A DNA stretch of 64,000 nucleotides from Brevundimonas viscosa (GTDB taxonomy: Bacteria > Pseudomonadota > Alphaproteobacteria > Caulobacterales > Caulobacteraceae): contig NZ_FOZV01000010.1 of NCBI RefSeq assembly GCF_900116065.1, positions 1 to 64,000 of the forward strand, read 5' to 3'. Within the stretch, counting starts at the first letter, position 1. Every line of letters starts with the position of its first letter. Shown one piece after another: positions 9,295-17,426 of this stretch. The position numbers and the translations under genes are program-made. Under the pieces are notes generated by a model that was not told the DNA's origin, made no database searches, and was given only the letters and a program-made list of their open reading frames with translations.

Positions 9295-9657
9295 TCACCC
9301 CTTCCGCAGCACCTTCTCCATCGCCTTCCCCTTCGCCAGCTCGTCGATCAGCTTGTCGAGCTGGCGGACCTCGCGCATGAACGGGTCCTCGATCTCCTCC
9401 ACCCGATAGCCGCAGATCACGCCGGTGATCAGGAACCGGTTCGGGTTCATCGCCGGCGCTTGGGCGAAGAAGGTCTCGAAGTCGGTCCCGTCGGCCAGCA
9501 GCGCCTCCAGTTGATGCTGCGAATAGCCGGTCAGCCAGCGGATAACCTCGTCCACCTCCGCCCGGGTGCCGCCCTTCTTCTCCGCCTTGGCGACGTAGTG
9601 GGGATAGACGCCAGCCACGCTCATCCGGCGGACCCGCTCGGCTGTGTTCGTCGCCAT
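9295..9657 (-). CDS. DUF2200 family protein
   Basis: A 120-residue protein beginning [20 protein letters not shown] and containing [20 protein letters not shown] and [20 protein letters not shown], which fit the DUF2200 family of small soluble proteins of unknown function. Full length for the family. It is oriented against mccB/liuC and reads divergently from liuC with a 64-bp gap that must hold both promoters or leaders. The C terminus is lysine-rich. Confidence 0.8.
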   Translation of the reverse strand: MATNTAERVRRMSVAGVYPHYVAKAEKKGGTRAEVDEVIRWLTGYSQHQLEALLADGTDFETFFAQAPAMNPNRFLITGVICGYRVEEIEDPFMREVRQLDKLIDELAKGKAMEKVLRKG

Positions 9658-9721
9658 CCGGGAAGCTCCGTATTCCGTTCGGCCTTCAGGCGTTATAGGC
9701 CTGACGCGACAGGAGACCAGC

Positions 9722-10621
9722 ATGGCCAAGCCCACCGACGCCGATCTGAACGCCCTCGACATCACCCCCGCCGAGGCGGCCGAGATCAACGCCATCGCCC
9801 ATCCGCTGCTGGCCGGCGCGGCGCCCGACGCCGACGACAGGCTGGTTCGCATCGACTCGACGCCAGACGGCGTGGTCTTCGTCACCATCAACCGGCCGCA
9901 GAAAAAGAACGCCTTCGACGCCCCGACCATCGCGGCGCTGTACGAGGCCTTCGAGACCCTGCAGGGCGCCGACCATGTGCGGGTGGTGTTCGTGCGCGGC
10001 GCGGGTGGGACCTTCTGCGCCGGGGCGGACCTCGCCTGGATGCGCGACGCCGCCGACTGGTCCGAGAGCGACAACCGCGACGACGCCATCGGCCTGGCGA
10101 AGATGCTCAAGGCCCTGCACGACGTGCCGGCCCTGACTGTGGCCCTGGTCGAGGGCGCGGCCATGGGCGGCGGCGCCGGCATCGTCGCCGCCTGCGACAT
10201 GGCGGTGGCGGTCAAGGGCGCGAAGTTCGCCTTCTCGGAAGTCAGACTGGGCCTGATCCCCGCGACCATCGCCCCCTACGTCATCGAGGCCGTCGGCCCG
10301 CGCGCCGCCCGCGCCCTGTTCACCACCGCCGAAGTCTTCGACGCCGACCGGGCGAAGGACCATGGCCTCGTCAGCCAGGTGCTCGCCTCGGCCGACGACA
10401 TCGACGGCTTCGTCCGCACCCTGTCCGACGCCATGAAGGCCTGCGCCCCCGGCGCGGTGGGCGACGCCAAGCGGCTGGTCAACGATCTCGCCGGCCGCCA
10501 CATCGACCACGGCATGATGGAGGACACCGCCCGCCGCATCGCCCGCGCCCGCGTCTCCGCCGAAGGCCAGGAAGGCGTCCGCGCCTTCCTCGACAAGCGG
10601 AAGCCAGGCTGGGCCGAGTGA
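9722..10621 (+). CDS. liuC: Enoyl-CoA hydratase/isomerase family, probable methylglutaconyl-CoA hydratase
   Basis: A 299-residue crotonase-fold enzyme. The ATG at 9722 follows AGGAG by 6 bases. The CoA-binding/oxyanion segments are [16 protein letters not shown] and [18 protein letters not shown], followed by [17 protein letters not shown], a signature common in hydratases of the leucine path. With mccB upstream and mccA 95 bp downstream, the inferred reaction is hydration of 3-methylglutaconyl-CoA to HMG-CoA. The ~30-residue N-terminal extension before the core is longer than in typical crotonases. Confidence 0.85.
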   Translation: MAKPTDADLNALDITPAEAAEINAIAHPLLAGAAPDADDRLVRIDSTPDGVVFVTINRPQKKNAFDAPTIAALYEAFETLQGADHVRVVFVRGAGGTFCAGADLAWMRDAADWSESDNRDDAIGLAKMLKALHDVPALTVALVEGAAMGGGAGIVAACDMAVAVKGAKFAFSEVRLGLIPATIAPYVIEAVGPRAARALFTTAEVFDADRAKDHGLVSQVLASADDIDGFVRTLSDAMKACAPGAVGDAKRLVNDLAGRHIDHGMMEDTARRIARARVSAEGQEGVRAFLDKRKPGWAE

Positions 10622-10705
10622 GGGAGTGGCGAGTGACAAGCGGCCGAACTCGGCCCATCCGACCTGAGCCCAACTCGCCACTCGCCACTCGTCACTCGCC
10701 ACTCT
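10622..10705. repeat. Inverted repeat with 7-mer (GAGTGGC / ACTCGCC) arms
   Basis: Immediately after the liuC stop, GAGTGGCGAGTGAC is repeated as its exact reverse complement at the far end. The right arm (about 10672-10705) is a run of degenerate heptamers: ACTCGCC, ACTCGCC, ACTCGTC, ACTCGCC. It fills the gap to mccA and would sit inside any liuC-mccA transcript. Confidence 0.85.
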
Positions 10706-10716
10706 AAGAAACGGCC

Positions 10717-12735
10717 ATGTTCAAATCCGTCCTGGTCGCCAATCGCGGCGAGATCGCCTGCCGCGTGTTCCGCACCGCCCGCCGACTGGGCCTGCGCACC
10801 ATCGCCGTCCATTCGGAGGCCGACGCCGACGCCCTGCACGTGCGCGAGGCCGACGAGGCCGTCCTGATCGGCCCCGCCCCGGCCCGCGAGTCCTACCTCG
10901 ACGCGGACAAGGTGCTGGCGGCGGCCAAGGCGACCGGCGCCGAGGCCATTCATCCCGGATATGGCTTCCTGTCCGAGAACGCCGACTTCGCCGAGGCCGT
11001 CGCCGCCGCCGGCCTGGTGTGGATCGGCCCGCCGCCGGCCGCCATCCGCGCCATGGGCCTGAAGGACGCCGCCAAGGCCCTGATGATCGAGGCCGGCGTG
11101 CCGGTCACCCCCGGCTACCTCGGCGAGGACCAGTCGCCGGAGCGCCTGCGCAAGGAGGCCGACGCCATCGGCTATCCGGTGCTGATCAAGGCCGTCGCCG
11201 GCGGCGGCGGCAAGGGCATGAAGAAGGTCGACCGCGCGGAGGATTTCGCCGACGGCCTCGCCTCGGCCCAGCGCGAGGGCCAGTCCTCCTTCGGCGACCC
11301 GCGCGTCCTGATCGAGAAATACATCACCCGCCCGCGCCACATCGAGGTGCAGGTGTTCGGCGACAGGCACGGGACCGTCGTCCACCTGCACGAGCGCGAC
11401 TGCTCCCTGCAGCGCCGCCACCAGAAGGTGATCGAGGAGGCCCCCGCCCCCGGCATGGACGCGGCCACCCGCGCGGCCGTCACCGCCGCCGCCGTCCGCG
11501 CGGCGAAGGCGGTGAACTACCAGGGCGCCGGCACCATCGAGTTCATCGCCGACGCTTCCGAGGGCCTGAAGGCCGACCGCATCTGGTTCATGGAGATGAA
11601 CACCCGGCTGCAGGTCGAGCATCCGGTCACCGAGGCCATCACCGGCGTCGACCTCGTCGAATGGCAGCTGCGCGTCGCCGCCGGCGAGCCGATCCCGCTG
11701 AAGCAGGACGACATCCCCCTGAACGGCTGGGCCATGGAGGCCCGCCTGTACGCGGAAGACCCGGCCAACGGCTTCCTGCCCAGCATCGGCACGCTGGAGC
11801 ACCTCGTCCTCCCCGAGGACATCCGCGTCGACACCGGCGTCACCTGGGGCAGCGAGGTCAGCCAGTTCTACGACCCGATGATCGCCAAGCTGATCGTCCA
11901 CGCCGACGACCGCGAGGCGGCGGCGGCGGGGCTGGCCGAGGCCTGCGGCGAGGTCGAGGTCTGGCCGGTCCGGGCCAACGCCGGCTTCCTCAAGCGCTGC
12001 CTCGAACACCCGCGGTTCGTCGCCGGCGACGTGGACACCGGCTTCATCGCCGCCGAGGAGGAGGCGTTGACGGTCACCGCGCCGCCGCCCGCGGTGCAGG
12101 CCGCCGCGCTCGCGACCCTGGCCAGCGACGCCCATCACGAGGAGGAGTGGGTCCGCCCGTCCAACCTCCCCGGCCGCGGCGCCAGCCCGTGGGCCCCGAC
12201 CGCCTCGGGCCTCTACGGCTTCCGCATGAACGGCGCACGTCCGGCGCCGCAGCGGGCCCGTGTCAACGGAACCGTGGTCGAGGGTCGGCCGGTCCCCGGG
12301 GAGCACGGCAGCTACTGGCAGGTCGACCTCGGCGATACGACCCTCGAGGCCTACGTCCTCACCGGCGGCGTCACGATGATGCGCGACGCCAAGCCGGACC
12401 GGGAGATCGGCCGCGTCGTCGACGAGCCGGTGATCTTCCATGACGGCGAAGCCTGGGCCTTCGAGGACCTGACCCACCACGGCGCCGCTCCCGGCGACGG
12501 CCCCGCCTCCGACGGCTCGCTCCGCGCGCCCATGCCCGGCAAGATCGTCGCCGTCCCCGCCGCCGCCGGCGACACAGTCGCCAAGGGCGCGCCCATTGTC
12601 GTGCTCGAGGCCATGAAGATGGAGCACGCCCTCGTCGCCCCCTTCGACGGCGTGGTCGACAGCGTCTCCGCCGCCGTCGGAGACCAGGTCGGCGAAGGCG
12701 CCGTGCTCGCCGTGGTGCAGTCGGGGGAAAGCTAG
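10717..12735 (+). CDS. mccA: Methylcrotonyl-CoA carboxylase biotin-containing (alpha) subunit
   Basis: A 672-residue protein that carboxylates its own biotin with ATP and bicarbonate and pairs with MccB. The N-terminal biotin carboxylase domain (about 1-445) shows ANRGEIACRVFRTARRLG, the ATP-grasp Gly-rich loop AGGGGKGMKK, and MEMNTRLQVEHPVTE. The middle BT-type linker domain is followed by the biotinyl domain with EAMKMEH, biotin on Lys634. EAMKMEH and the neighbouring mccB/liuC support MCC rather than PCC. Its TAG stop shares a CTAG with the TAG of the convergent gene. Confidence 0.93.
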   Translation: MFKSVLVANRGEIACRVFRTARRLGLRTIAVHSEADADALHVREADEAVLIGPAPARESYLDADKVLAAAKATGAEAIHPGYGFLSENADFAEAVAAAGLVWIGPPPAAIRAMGLKDAAKALMIEAGVPVTPGYLGEDQSPERLRKEADAIGYPVLIKAVAGGGGKGMKKVDRAEDFADGLASAQREGQSSFGDPRVLIEKYITRPRHIEVQVFGDRHGTVVHLHERDCSLQRRHQKVIEEAPAPGMDAATRAAVTAAAVRAAKAVNYQGAGTIEFIADASEGLKADRIWFMEMNTRLQVEHPVTEAITGVDLVEWQLRVAAGEPIPLKQDDIPLNGWAMEARLYAEDPANGFLPSIGTLEHLVLPEDIRVDTGVTWGSEVSQFYDPMIAKLIVHADDREAAAAGLAEACGEVEVWPVRANAGFLKRCLEHPRFVAGDVDTGFIAAEEEALTVTAPPPAVQAAALATLASDAHHEEEWVRPSNLPGRGASPWAPTASGLYGFRMNGARPAPQRARVNGTVVEGRPVPGEHGSYWQVDLGDTTLEAYVLTGGVTMMRDAKPDREIGRVVDEPVIFHDGEAWAFEDLTHHGAAPGDGPASDGSLRAPMPGKIVAVPAAAGDTVAKGAPIVVLEAMKMEHALVAPFDGVVDSVSAAVGDQVGEGAVLAVVQSGES

Positions 12736-13112
12736 GGCAGCCCCACGCCCCCCAGCGGCTCCGTCTCCACCTGGCTGTCGAAGCCCGCGATCAGCGGCCT
12801 TCCCCGGGCGATGGCCGCCTGAACGGCCGGCAGCTGCAGCGAGGCGCGGTGGCTGTCGGCGCTGTCCCACACTTCGGTGATCCACAGGGCGTCGGCGTCG
12901 GCCGGGTCCTTCGCCACGATGTAGCTCAGGCACCCGGGCATCTCCCCGGTCCCCTCCAGCAGGATGGCGGCGAGCGCGTCGCGCTGGCCGGGGACGGCCT
13001 TCATCCGGCCGATCAGTCCATACATCGGCGTCTCTCCAGCAACAGGCGCGGCCACGGTCGCCGCGGCGAGGCCGAGGCCGGCGGCGACGATGTGGCGGCG
13101 GTGGGGGTCCAT
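12732..13112 (-). CDS. Exported antibiotic-biosynthesis-monooxygenase (ABM) fold protein
   Basis: A 126-residue product. The N-terminal PHRRHIVAAGLGLAAATVAA looks like a twin-arginine (Tat) signal, cleaved near AGETP. The mature part (YGLIGRMKAVPGQRDALAAI, PGCLSYIVAKDPADADALWI, SLQLPAVQ) matches the small dimeric ABM/YgiN ferredoxin-like domain. Such proteins include quinol monooxygenases and heme-degrading enzymes, and the substrate here is unknown. An internal start at MYGLIGRM would give a cytoplasmic form. The gene overlaps the mccA stop by four bases (CTAG). Confidence 0.78.
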   Translation of the reverse strand: MDPHRRHIVAAGLGLAAATVAAPVAGETPMYGLIGRMKAVPGQRDALAAILLEGTGEMPGCLSYIVAKDPADADALWITEVWDSADSHRASLQLPAVQAAIARGRPLIAGFDSQVETEPLGGVGLP

Positions 13113-13184
13113 GGACCGATCCTGCCAGCGAGCGAGTAAAATGTCGCCGTGACGTCGCCGGAATTCCGGTGCTAAGCGCGGGGC

Positions 13185-13583
13185 ATGCCTCTCCACATGA
13201 TCAAGCTGTGCGTCGGCGTGTCCGACGTCGAGACGCTGGAGCGCAACGCCGCCCGCAGCGACTGGCGCATCGTGCACACCCGCATGTCTCCCAAGCGCGC
13301 GGCCGAGATCGAGGACGGCGGCTCGCTCTACTGGGTGATCAAGGGGACCGTCGCCTGCCGCCAGCCGATCCTCGACATCACGACCGTCGGCGAGGGCAAG
13401 GCCAGCCGCTGCGAGATCAAACTGGAGTCCAGGGTCATCCGCACCGCGCCGCTGGCCCGCCGCCCGTTCCAGGGCTGGCGCTACCTCGAACACCGCGACT
13501 GCCCCGTCGACCTGACCTCCGCCGGCGCCACCGACCTGCCGCCGGATTTGGTGCGCGAGCTGCGCGAACTGGGCGCCTGGTAG
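13185..13583 (+). CDS. DUF1489 family protein
   Basis: A 132-residue protein starting MPLHMIKLCVGVSDVETLER and carrying MSPKRAAEIEDGGSLYWVIKG and RPFQGWRYLEHRDCPVDL. These are hallmarks of DUF1489, a family largely restricted to Alphaproteobacteria and of unknown function. It is soluble and full length. It stands alone, followed by a heptamer repeat element. Confidence 0.85.
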   Translation: MPLHMIKLCVGVSDVETLERNAARSDWRIVHTRMSPKRAAEIEDGGSLYWVIKGTVACRQPILDITTVGEGKASRCEIKLESRVIRTAPLARRPFQGWRYLEHRDCPVDLTSAGATDLPPDLVRELRELGAW

Positions 13584-13590
13584 GACGTCG

Positions 13591-13737
13591 GGTTTCAGGT
13601 TTCAGGTTTCAGGTTCCAGGTTCTAGGTTCTAGGTTCTAGGTTCCGGGGTGCGAGTCGGGCGCCGCGGGCAGAGCCGTCCCCGTTGTCCCTCACGCCAGC
13701 CACCTGGCGCCCAGCACCTAGAACCTGGAACCTGGCG
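13591..13737. repeat. Inverted repeat with 7-mer (AGGTTCT-type) arms
   Basis: The left arm (13591-13646) is eight consecutive degenerate heptamers: GGTTTCA x3, GGTTCCA, GGTTCTA x3, GGTTCCG. The right arm (about 13716-13737) reads CACCTAGAACCTGGAACCTGG, the reverse complement of the same unit. About 65 bp lie between the arms. It fills the gap between the DUF1489 gene and the patatin gene. Confidence 0.88.
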
Positions 13738-13745
13738 TCTCGCCC

Positions 13746-15593
13746 ATGTCCCCTCCCCGCTCCGACCGCCTCGAGGACGCCCTGCACCGGATATTCGAGG
13801 GCGGGACCAACACCCCGGCCAGCTGGTTCGCCCTGACGGGCGGCGAGACCCTGTTTGGCGAGGGGGACCCGGCCGATACCCTCTATCTGCTCCGCTCCGG
13901 CCGCCTCGGGGTGTTCCGGCGCGACGGCGCGGACCAGCCGCCGCAGTTCGTGGGCGTCATCCGTCCGGGCGAGCCGGCCGGCGAGATGGCCATGCTGGCC
14001 GGCACCGAACACACGGCCGACGTGGTCGCCCTGCGGGATTCGGAGATCCTGGCCCTGCCCCGGACCGCCTTCTTCGAGGCGGCCCGCACCGAACCGGACC
14101 TCATGGTCGAGCTGTCGCGGCTGATGATGCAACGCGCCCGCGAGCGACGCTCCGGCGGCGGCGAGCCCAGCGTCTTCGGCTTCATCTCCGCCCGTCCGCG
14201 GCCGATCCGGGCCTTCGTCGATCGCATCGCCGCCGCCCTCGTCGCCGACGGCTTCACCTGCCAGGTGATCGACGAGAGCGCCCTGTCCTCTGCGGCCGAA
14301 TGGTTCAGCCGGGTCGAAGACGCCCACGACTTCGTCCTCTACGTCGCCGAGATGGACCAGCCGGCCTGGGCGGCCCTCTGCGCCCGCCAGGTCGACCGGG
14401 TTTTCGTGGTCGGCCAGTGCCTGCTCGCCCCGCCGAACCGCCCCATGCCCCACACGGGCGCGCCGGACGCCCAGCGCCGCACCGACCTGATCCTGCTGCG
14501 CGACGCGCGCATGGCGCGGCCGGCCAACACCGGCGTCTGGCTGGACGCCATCCGACCCGGGCGCTGGTTCCAGGCCGTGGAGGGCGACGCCGCCGACGCC
14601 GCCCGCATCGCCCGCGTGGTCAGCGGCACGGCGGTCGGCCTGGTCCTGTCCGGCGGCGGGGCCCGGGCCCTGTCGCACATCGGCGCCCTGCGGGCCCTGA
14701 ACGAGGCCGGCGTGCCGATCGACTTCGTCGGCGGCGCCTCCATGGGCGCCGTGGTCGCGGCCGGCCCGGCCATGGGCTGGTCGCAGCAGGAGCTGGAAGC
14801 CCGCATCCGCAAGTCGTTCGTGGAGAGCGACCCCCTGTCGGACATCACCTTTCCGATGCTGGCCATGACCCGCGCCCGCAAGGTCGACCGGCTGCTGCGC
14901 GAGACCTATGGCGACGTCGACATGGCCGACCTTGTCCGGCCTTTCTTCGCCGTCTCCACCAATCTGACCACGGGGCGGATCGAGGTCCACCGGCGCGGCC
15001 TGATGCGCCGGGCCATGCGCGCCTCGATCGCCATCCCCGGCATCATGCCGCCGGCGATCATCGACGGGCAGGTGCTCGTCGACGGGGCGGTGCTGAAGAA
15101 CTTCCCCGGCGAGGTGATGCGCCAGATGAACACCGGCCCCGTGATCGGCGTCGACATGTCCCAGGCCCGCGGCGTCGACCCCGCCATGGTCGAGCATCCG
15201 CCCTCGATCTGGCGGCTGATCGCCACCGGCGCGTGGCGGCGCGGGCCGCCGATCGTCTCCATCCTGATGCGCTCGGCCACCCTCGTCACCGACGCCGAGC
15301 TGGAAGCCTCCCGGGCGGTCACCGACCTGCTGGTCCAGCCCACGCCCGACGGCGTCGACATCCGCGACTGGAAGGCCTTCGACCCGGCCGTCGAGGCGGG
15401 CTACCGCGCCATGCGCGACGCTCTCGCCGGACTGGACGGACCGGTCACCGGCCTGCGCCGCCGCCGGGCGATCGCCGACGCCGCGCCACCAGAAACAGAC
15501 GCGGAAACGGCAGCAGCGTCCGCCCGTCAGGCCGCCGCGGAAACGCCGTCGAAAGGGCGTCGGCGAGCGCGGAAAGGTACGCCGTCCGCATAG
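13746..15593 (+). CDS. Patatin-like phospholipase with N-terminal cyclic-nucleotide-binding-like domain
   Basis: A 615-residue protein of the NTE/RssA type. Residues about 20-130 form a cNMP-binding-like fold, but the phosphate-binding cassette reads EMAMLAGTEHTADVV and lacks the conserved Arg, so cyclic nucleotide binding is doubtful. The patatin domain (about 295-500) has the oxyanion loop SGGGARAL (302-309), nucleophile Ser332 in GGASMGA, and dyad Asp446 in DGA. It should hydrolyse phospholipid or lysophospholipid esters. The last ~50 residues are a basic, Ala-rich tail whose DNA overlaps the opposite tam gene by 149 bp. No signal peptide is visible. Confidence 0.88.
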   Translation: MSPPRSDRLEDALHRIFEGGTNTPASWFALTGGETLFGEGDPADTLYLLRSGRLGVFRRDGADQPPQFVGVIRPGEPAGEMAMLAGTEHTADVVALRDSEILALPRTAFFEAARTEPDLMVELSRLMMQRARERRSGGGEPSVFGFISARPRPIRAFVDRIAAALVADGFTCQVIDESALSSAAEWFSRVEDAHDFVLYVAEMDQPAWAALCARQVDRVFVVGQCLLAPPNRPMPHTGAPDAQRRTDLILLRDARMARPANTGVWLDAIRPGRWFQAVEGDAADAARIARVVSGTAVGLVLSGGGARALSHIGALRALNEAGVPIDFVGGASMGAVVAAGPAMGWSQQELEARIRKSFVESDPLSDITFPMLAMTRARKVDRLLRETYGDVDMADLVRPFFAVSTNLTTGRIEVHRRGLMRRAMRASIAIPGIMPPAIIDGQVLVDGAVLKNFPGEVMRQMNTGPVIGVDMSQARGVDPAMVEHPPSIWRLIATGAWRRGPPIVSILMRSATLVTDAELEASRAVTDLLVQPTPDGVDIRDWKAFDPAVEAGYRAMRDALAGLDGPVTGLRRRRAIADAAPPETDAETAAASARQAAAETPSKGRRRARKGTPSA

Positions 15594-16263
15594 CCGGATC
15601 GGCGGCCAGCGCCGTCAGGTGCGGCCGCAGCGCCGTGCCCTTCATCCACTCCAGCACCGCGCTCTCCCCCTCCAGCACGTGCAGGTAGGTGGTGGACCAG
15701 ATGTCGATGTCCTCGCACAGGGCGGCGAGACAGTCGTAGTAGGCCTCAGGCGCCAGCAGCGGCGCGATGACATCCACGCCGCGCAGCCGTTCTGTCCAGG
15801 GCCCTCGGGCCGCCGTCTCCCGCATGATTCCGTGATGCCGGCTCTCGTGGGCCAGCGGCATCTGAACCGCCAGCGCCCCGCCGGGCGCCAGGACCTCCGC
15901 CAGCCGCGGCAGCAGGGTCTCATGCTCCGGCAGCCACTGCAGCGAGGCGTTGGCGAGGATCAGGTCGGCGCGCCGTTCCGGTCGCCAGCCGGCGATGTCC
16001 CCCTCCAGCCAGACCACGTCCGCGGCGAGCGCCCGCGCCTGCTCCAGCATCGCCGCGCTGGAATCCAGCCCGTGCACCCGCGCCTGCGGATGCCGCCGCT
16101 TCAGCAGCGCCGCGTGCTGACCCGTTCCGCAGCCGAGATCCCAGATCTCCCGCGGCTGCAGGTCGTCGGGCAGGCGCAACAGCAGGTCCAGCGCGGCGCG
16201 GTCGCGCTCGGCCTCGAAGCGGCGGTATTGTCGGGGATCCCAGGCGGGCGGCGCGTCGGTCAT
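15445..16263 (-). CDS. tam: SAM-dependent methyltransferase, probable trans-aconitate 2-methyltransferase
   Basis: A 272-residue class I methyltransferase. Motif I is IWDLGCGTGQHAALL, followed by the acidic residue in VHGLDSSAAM and motif IV in ADLILANASLQWLPEHE. The WDPRQYRRFEAERDRAALDLL start and the C-terminal EDIDIWSTTYLHVLEG match Tam, which methylates trans-aconitate so that it no longer inhibits the TCA cycle. The C-terminal PFPRLFLVARR is conserved, so the 149-bp antisense overlap with the patatin gene appears genuine. The promoter lies near tRNA-His. Confidence 0.85.
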   Translation of the reverse strand: MTDAPPAWDPRQYRRFEAERDRAALDLLLRLPDDLQPREIWDLGCGTGQHAALLKRRHPQARVHGLDSSAAMLEQARALAADVVWLEGDIAGWRPERRADLILANASLQWLPEHETLLPRLAEVLAPGGALAVQMPLAHESRHHGIMRETAARGPWTERLRGVDVIAPLLAPEAYYDCLAALCEDIDIWSTTYLHVLEGESAVLEWMKGTALRPHLTALAADPAMRTAYLSALADALSTAFPRRPDGRTLLPFPRLFLVARRRRSPGGGAGR

Positions 16264-16290
16264 CTGATTCCCCTCCCTTGCGGGCGGGGA

Positions 16291-16367
16291 TGGTACAGCC
16301 TCTCAGGATCGAACTGAGGACCTCCGGCTCCACAAACCGGCGCTCTAACCAGCTGAGCTAAGGCTGC
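16291..16367 (-). tRNA. tRNA-His (anticodon GTG), no encoded G-1, A73
   Basis: The reverse strand forms a full cloverleaf with anticodon loop TTGTGGA (GTG) and T arm AGTTCGATCCT. The acceptor stem starts GCAGCCT and pairs with AGGCTGT, with a G1-U72 wobble; the discriminator is A and CCA is encoded. The base at -1 is T, not G, so the universal G-1:C73 identity pair is absent. That is a known peculiarity of a clade of Alphaproteobacteria. Confidence 0.96.
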
Positions 16368-16430
16368 ACGTATCCGCGCGAGCGGGGTGTCTAGCGGGCT
16401 CCCTGCGCCGGGGCAAGAGGGGAAGGAAGG

Positions 16431-16562
16431 GAATAGGGATCAGGGATGAGGGATGAGGGACTAGGGATTGGGTGGCAACCGATGGCTGGCGCCATCGGGG
16501 TCGTAAACCTGCAGGCGCCAGACGCCGCGAAGCCACCCCTCATCCCTCATCCCTCATCCCTG
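16431..16562. repeat. Inverted repeat with 7-mer (AGGGATG-type) arms
   Basis: The left arm (16431-16475) runs GAATAGG, GATCAGG, GATGAGG, GATGAGG, GACTAGG, GATTGGG, TGG. The right arm (about 16533-16562) reads CCACCCC, TCATCCC three times, TG, the reverse complement of the left unit. The spacer is about 57 bp and contains a smaller hairpin, GATGGCTGGCGCCATC. It lies between tRNA-His and the stop of the M48 peptidase gene, two bases away. Confidence 0.88.
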
Positions 16563-16563
16563 C

Positions 16564-17307
16564 CTACGCCCACCCCTGGCTCTGGATATACTGCTCCAGC
16601 GCCGCGATACGGCTGGCGTCCGAGGGATGGGTCGAGGCGAACTCCGGGTTCGAACCCTGCCGCTGCTGGGCCATAAGCCGCCAGAGCGCTATCGCCTCTG
16701 AGGGCCGGTAGCCTGCCCGCTGCAGATAGTCGACGCCCAGCCGGTCGGCTTCCAGCTCGTGGCGACGCGAGAACGGCAGCAGCACGCCCAGCTGCGCGCC
16801 CAGCCCGCCGATCGCGCCCGCCGCCTGGGCGTAGTCGCCGGCGGCCCCCTGCAGGACACCCAGGCCGAGGTTCGTGGCGGCGGTCTGGGAATAGCGCTCG
16901 GCGGCGTGTTGGGCGACCGTGTGTCCCACCTCGTGGCCCAGGACGGCCGCCAGCTGGTCGTCGTTGCGGACCAGCGACAGCAGGCCGGTGGTCACGCCGA
17001 TCTTGCCGGACGGCAGGACGAAGGCGTTCGGGCTGTCGCTGACGAAGACGGCGTACTCCCAGCGGCGGTCGCTCAGGCCGGCGGCCTGGACGATCCGGTC
17101 GCCCACGCGCCGGACGCGGGCGTTGGCCGCGGCGTCGGACGAGATCCTCTGGGTACGCAGGGCCTCGGCCCAGGCGGCGTCCGCCTGCTGGGTCAGGGCG
17201 CTGTCGTTCACGAGCAGGAACTGGTTTCGGCCCAGGGTCTCGTTGTAGGCGCAGGCGCTCAGGGCGGTGCCGGCGGCGAGAAGGGCGACGAGGGCGGTGC
17301 GACGCAT
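16564..17307 (-). CDS. M48-family zinc metalloprotease lipoprotein
   Basis: A 247-residue periplasmic protease. MRRTALVALLAAGTALSAC is a lipoprotein signal peptide with lipobox ALSAC. The zinc site HEVGH (in LGHEVGHTVAQHAAERYSQ) and the downstream Glu in HELEADRLGVDYLQRAGY match the HExxH...E arrangement of M48/Loi-type proteases. GFLSLV-like segments and FASTHPSDASRIAALEQYI at the C terminus are typical. GGAGAG before ATG 17307 decides the start; in-frame starts at 17319 and 17337 would spoil the signal peptide. Likely role: envelope protein quality control. Confidence 0.88.
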   Translation of the reverse strand: MRRTALVALLAAGTALSACAYNETLGRNQFLLVNDSALTQQADAAWAEALRTQRISSDAAANARVRRVGDRIVQAAGLSDRRWEYAVFVSDSPNAFVLPSGKIGVTTGLLSLVRNDDQLAAVLGHEVGHTVAQHAAERYSQTAATNLGLGVLQGAAGDYAQAAGAIGGLGAQLGVLLPFSRRHELEADRLGVDYLQRAGYRPSEAIALWRLMAQQRQGSNPEFASTHPSDASRIAALEQYIQSQGWA

Positions 17308-17370
17308 CGGACTCTCCATGAAAACGTCGCCTTTCAACGCCGAGCCCCGGTGGTTCGCTCCCGGACAAAC

Positions 17371-17402
17371 GAAAACGTCCCGGAGGCGGACCTCCGGGAC
17401 GT
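17371..17402 (-). terminator. Intrinsic terminator after tonB
   Basis: On the minus strand ACGTCCCGGAGG-TCCG-CCTCCGGGACGT is followed by TTTCG. The 12-bp stem is perfect. It begins about 25 bp after the tonB stop and closes the exbB-exbD-tonB transcript. Confidence 0.85.
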
Positions 17403-17426
17403 CTCGTCTTCTGGCTGCCTCGCCGG

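Noticed and set aside
9660-10702. Long minus-strand frames antisense to liuC and mccA
   Set aside because: Composition is that of a shadow (Gly/Asp/His/Arg repeats), and both plus-strand genes are firmly identified.
13591-16562. CRISPR arrays at the heptamer repeats
   Set aside because: Units are 7 bp, directly adjacent and degenerate, with no spacers of constant size and no cas genes.
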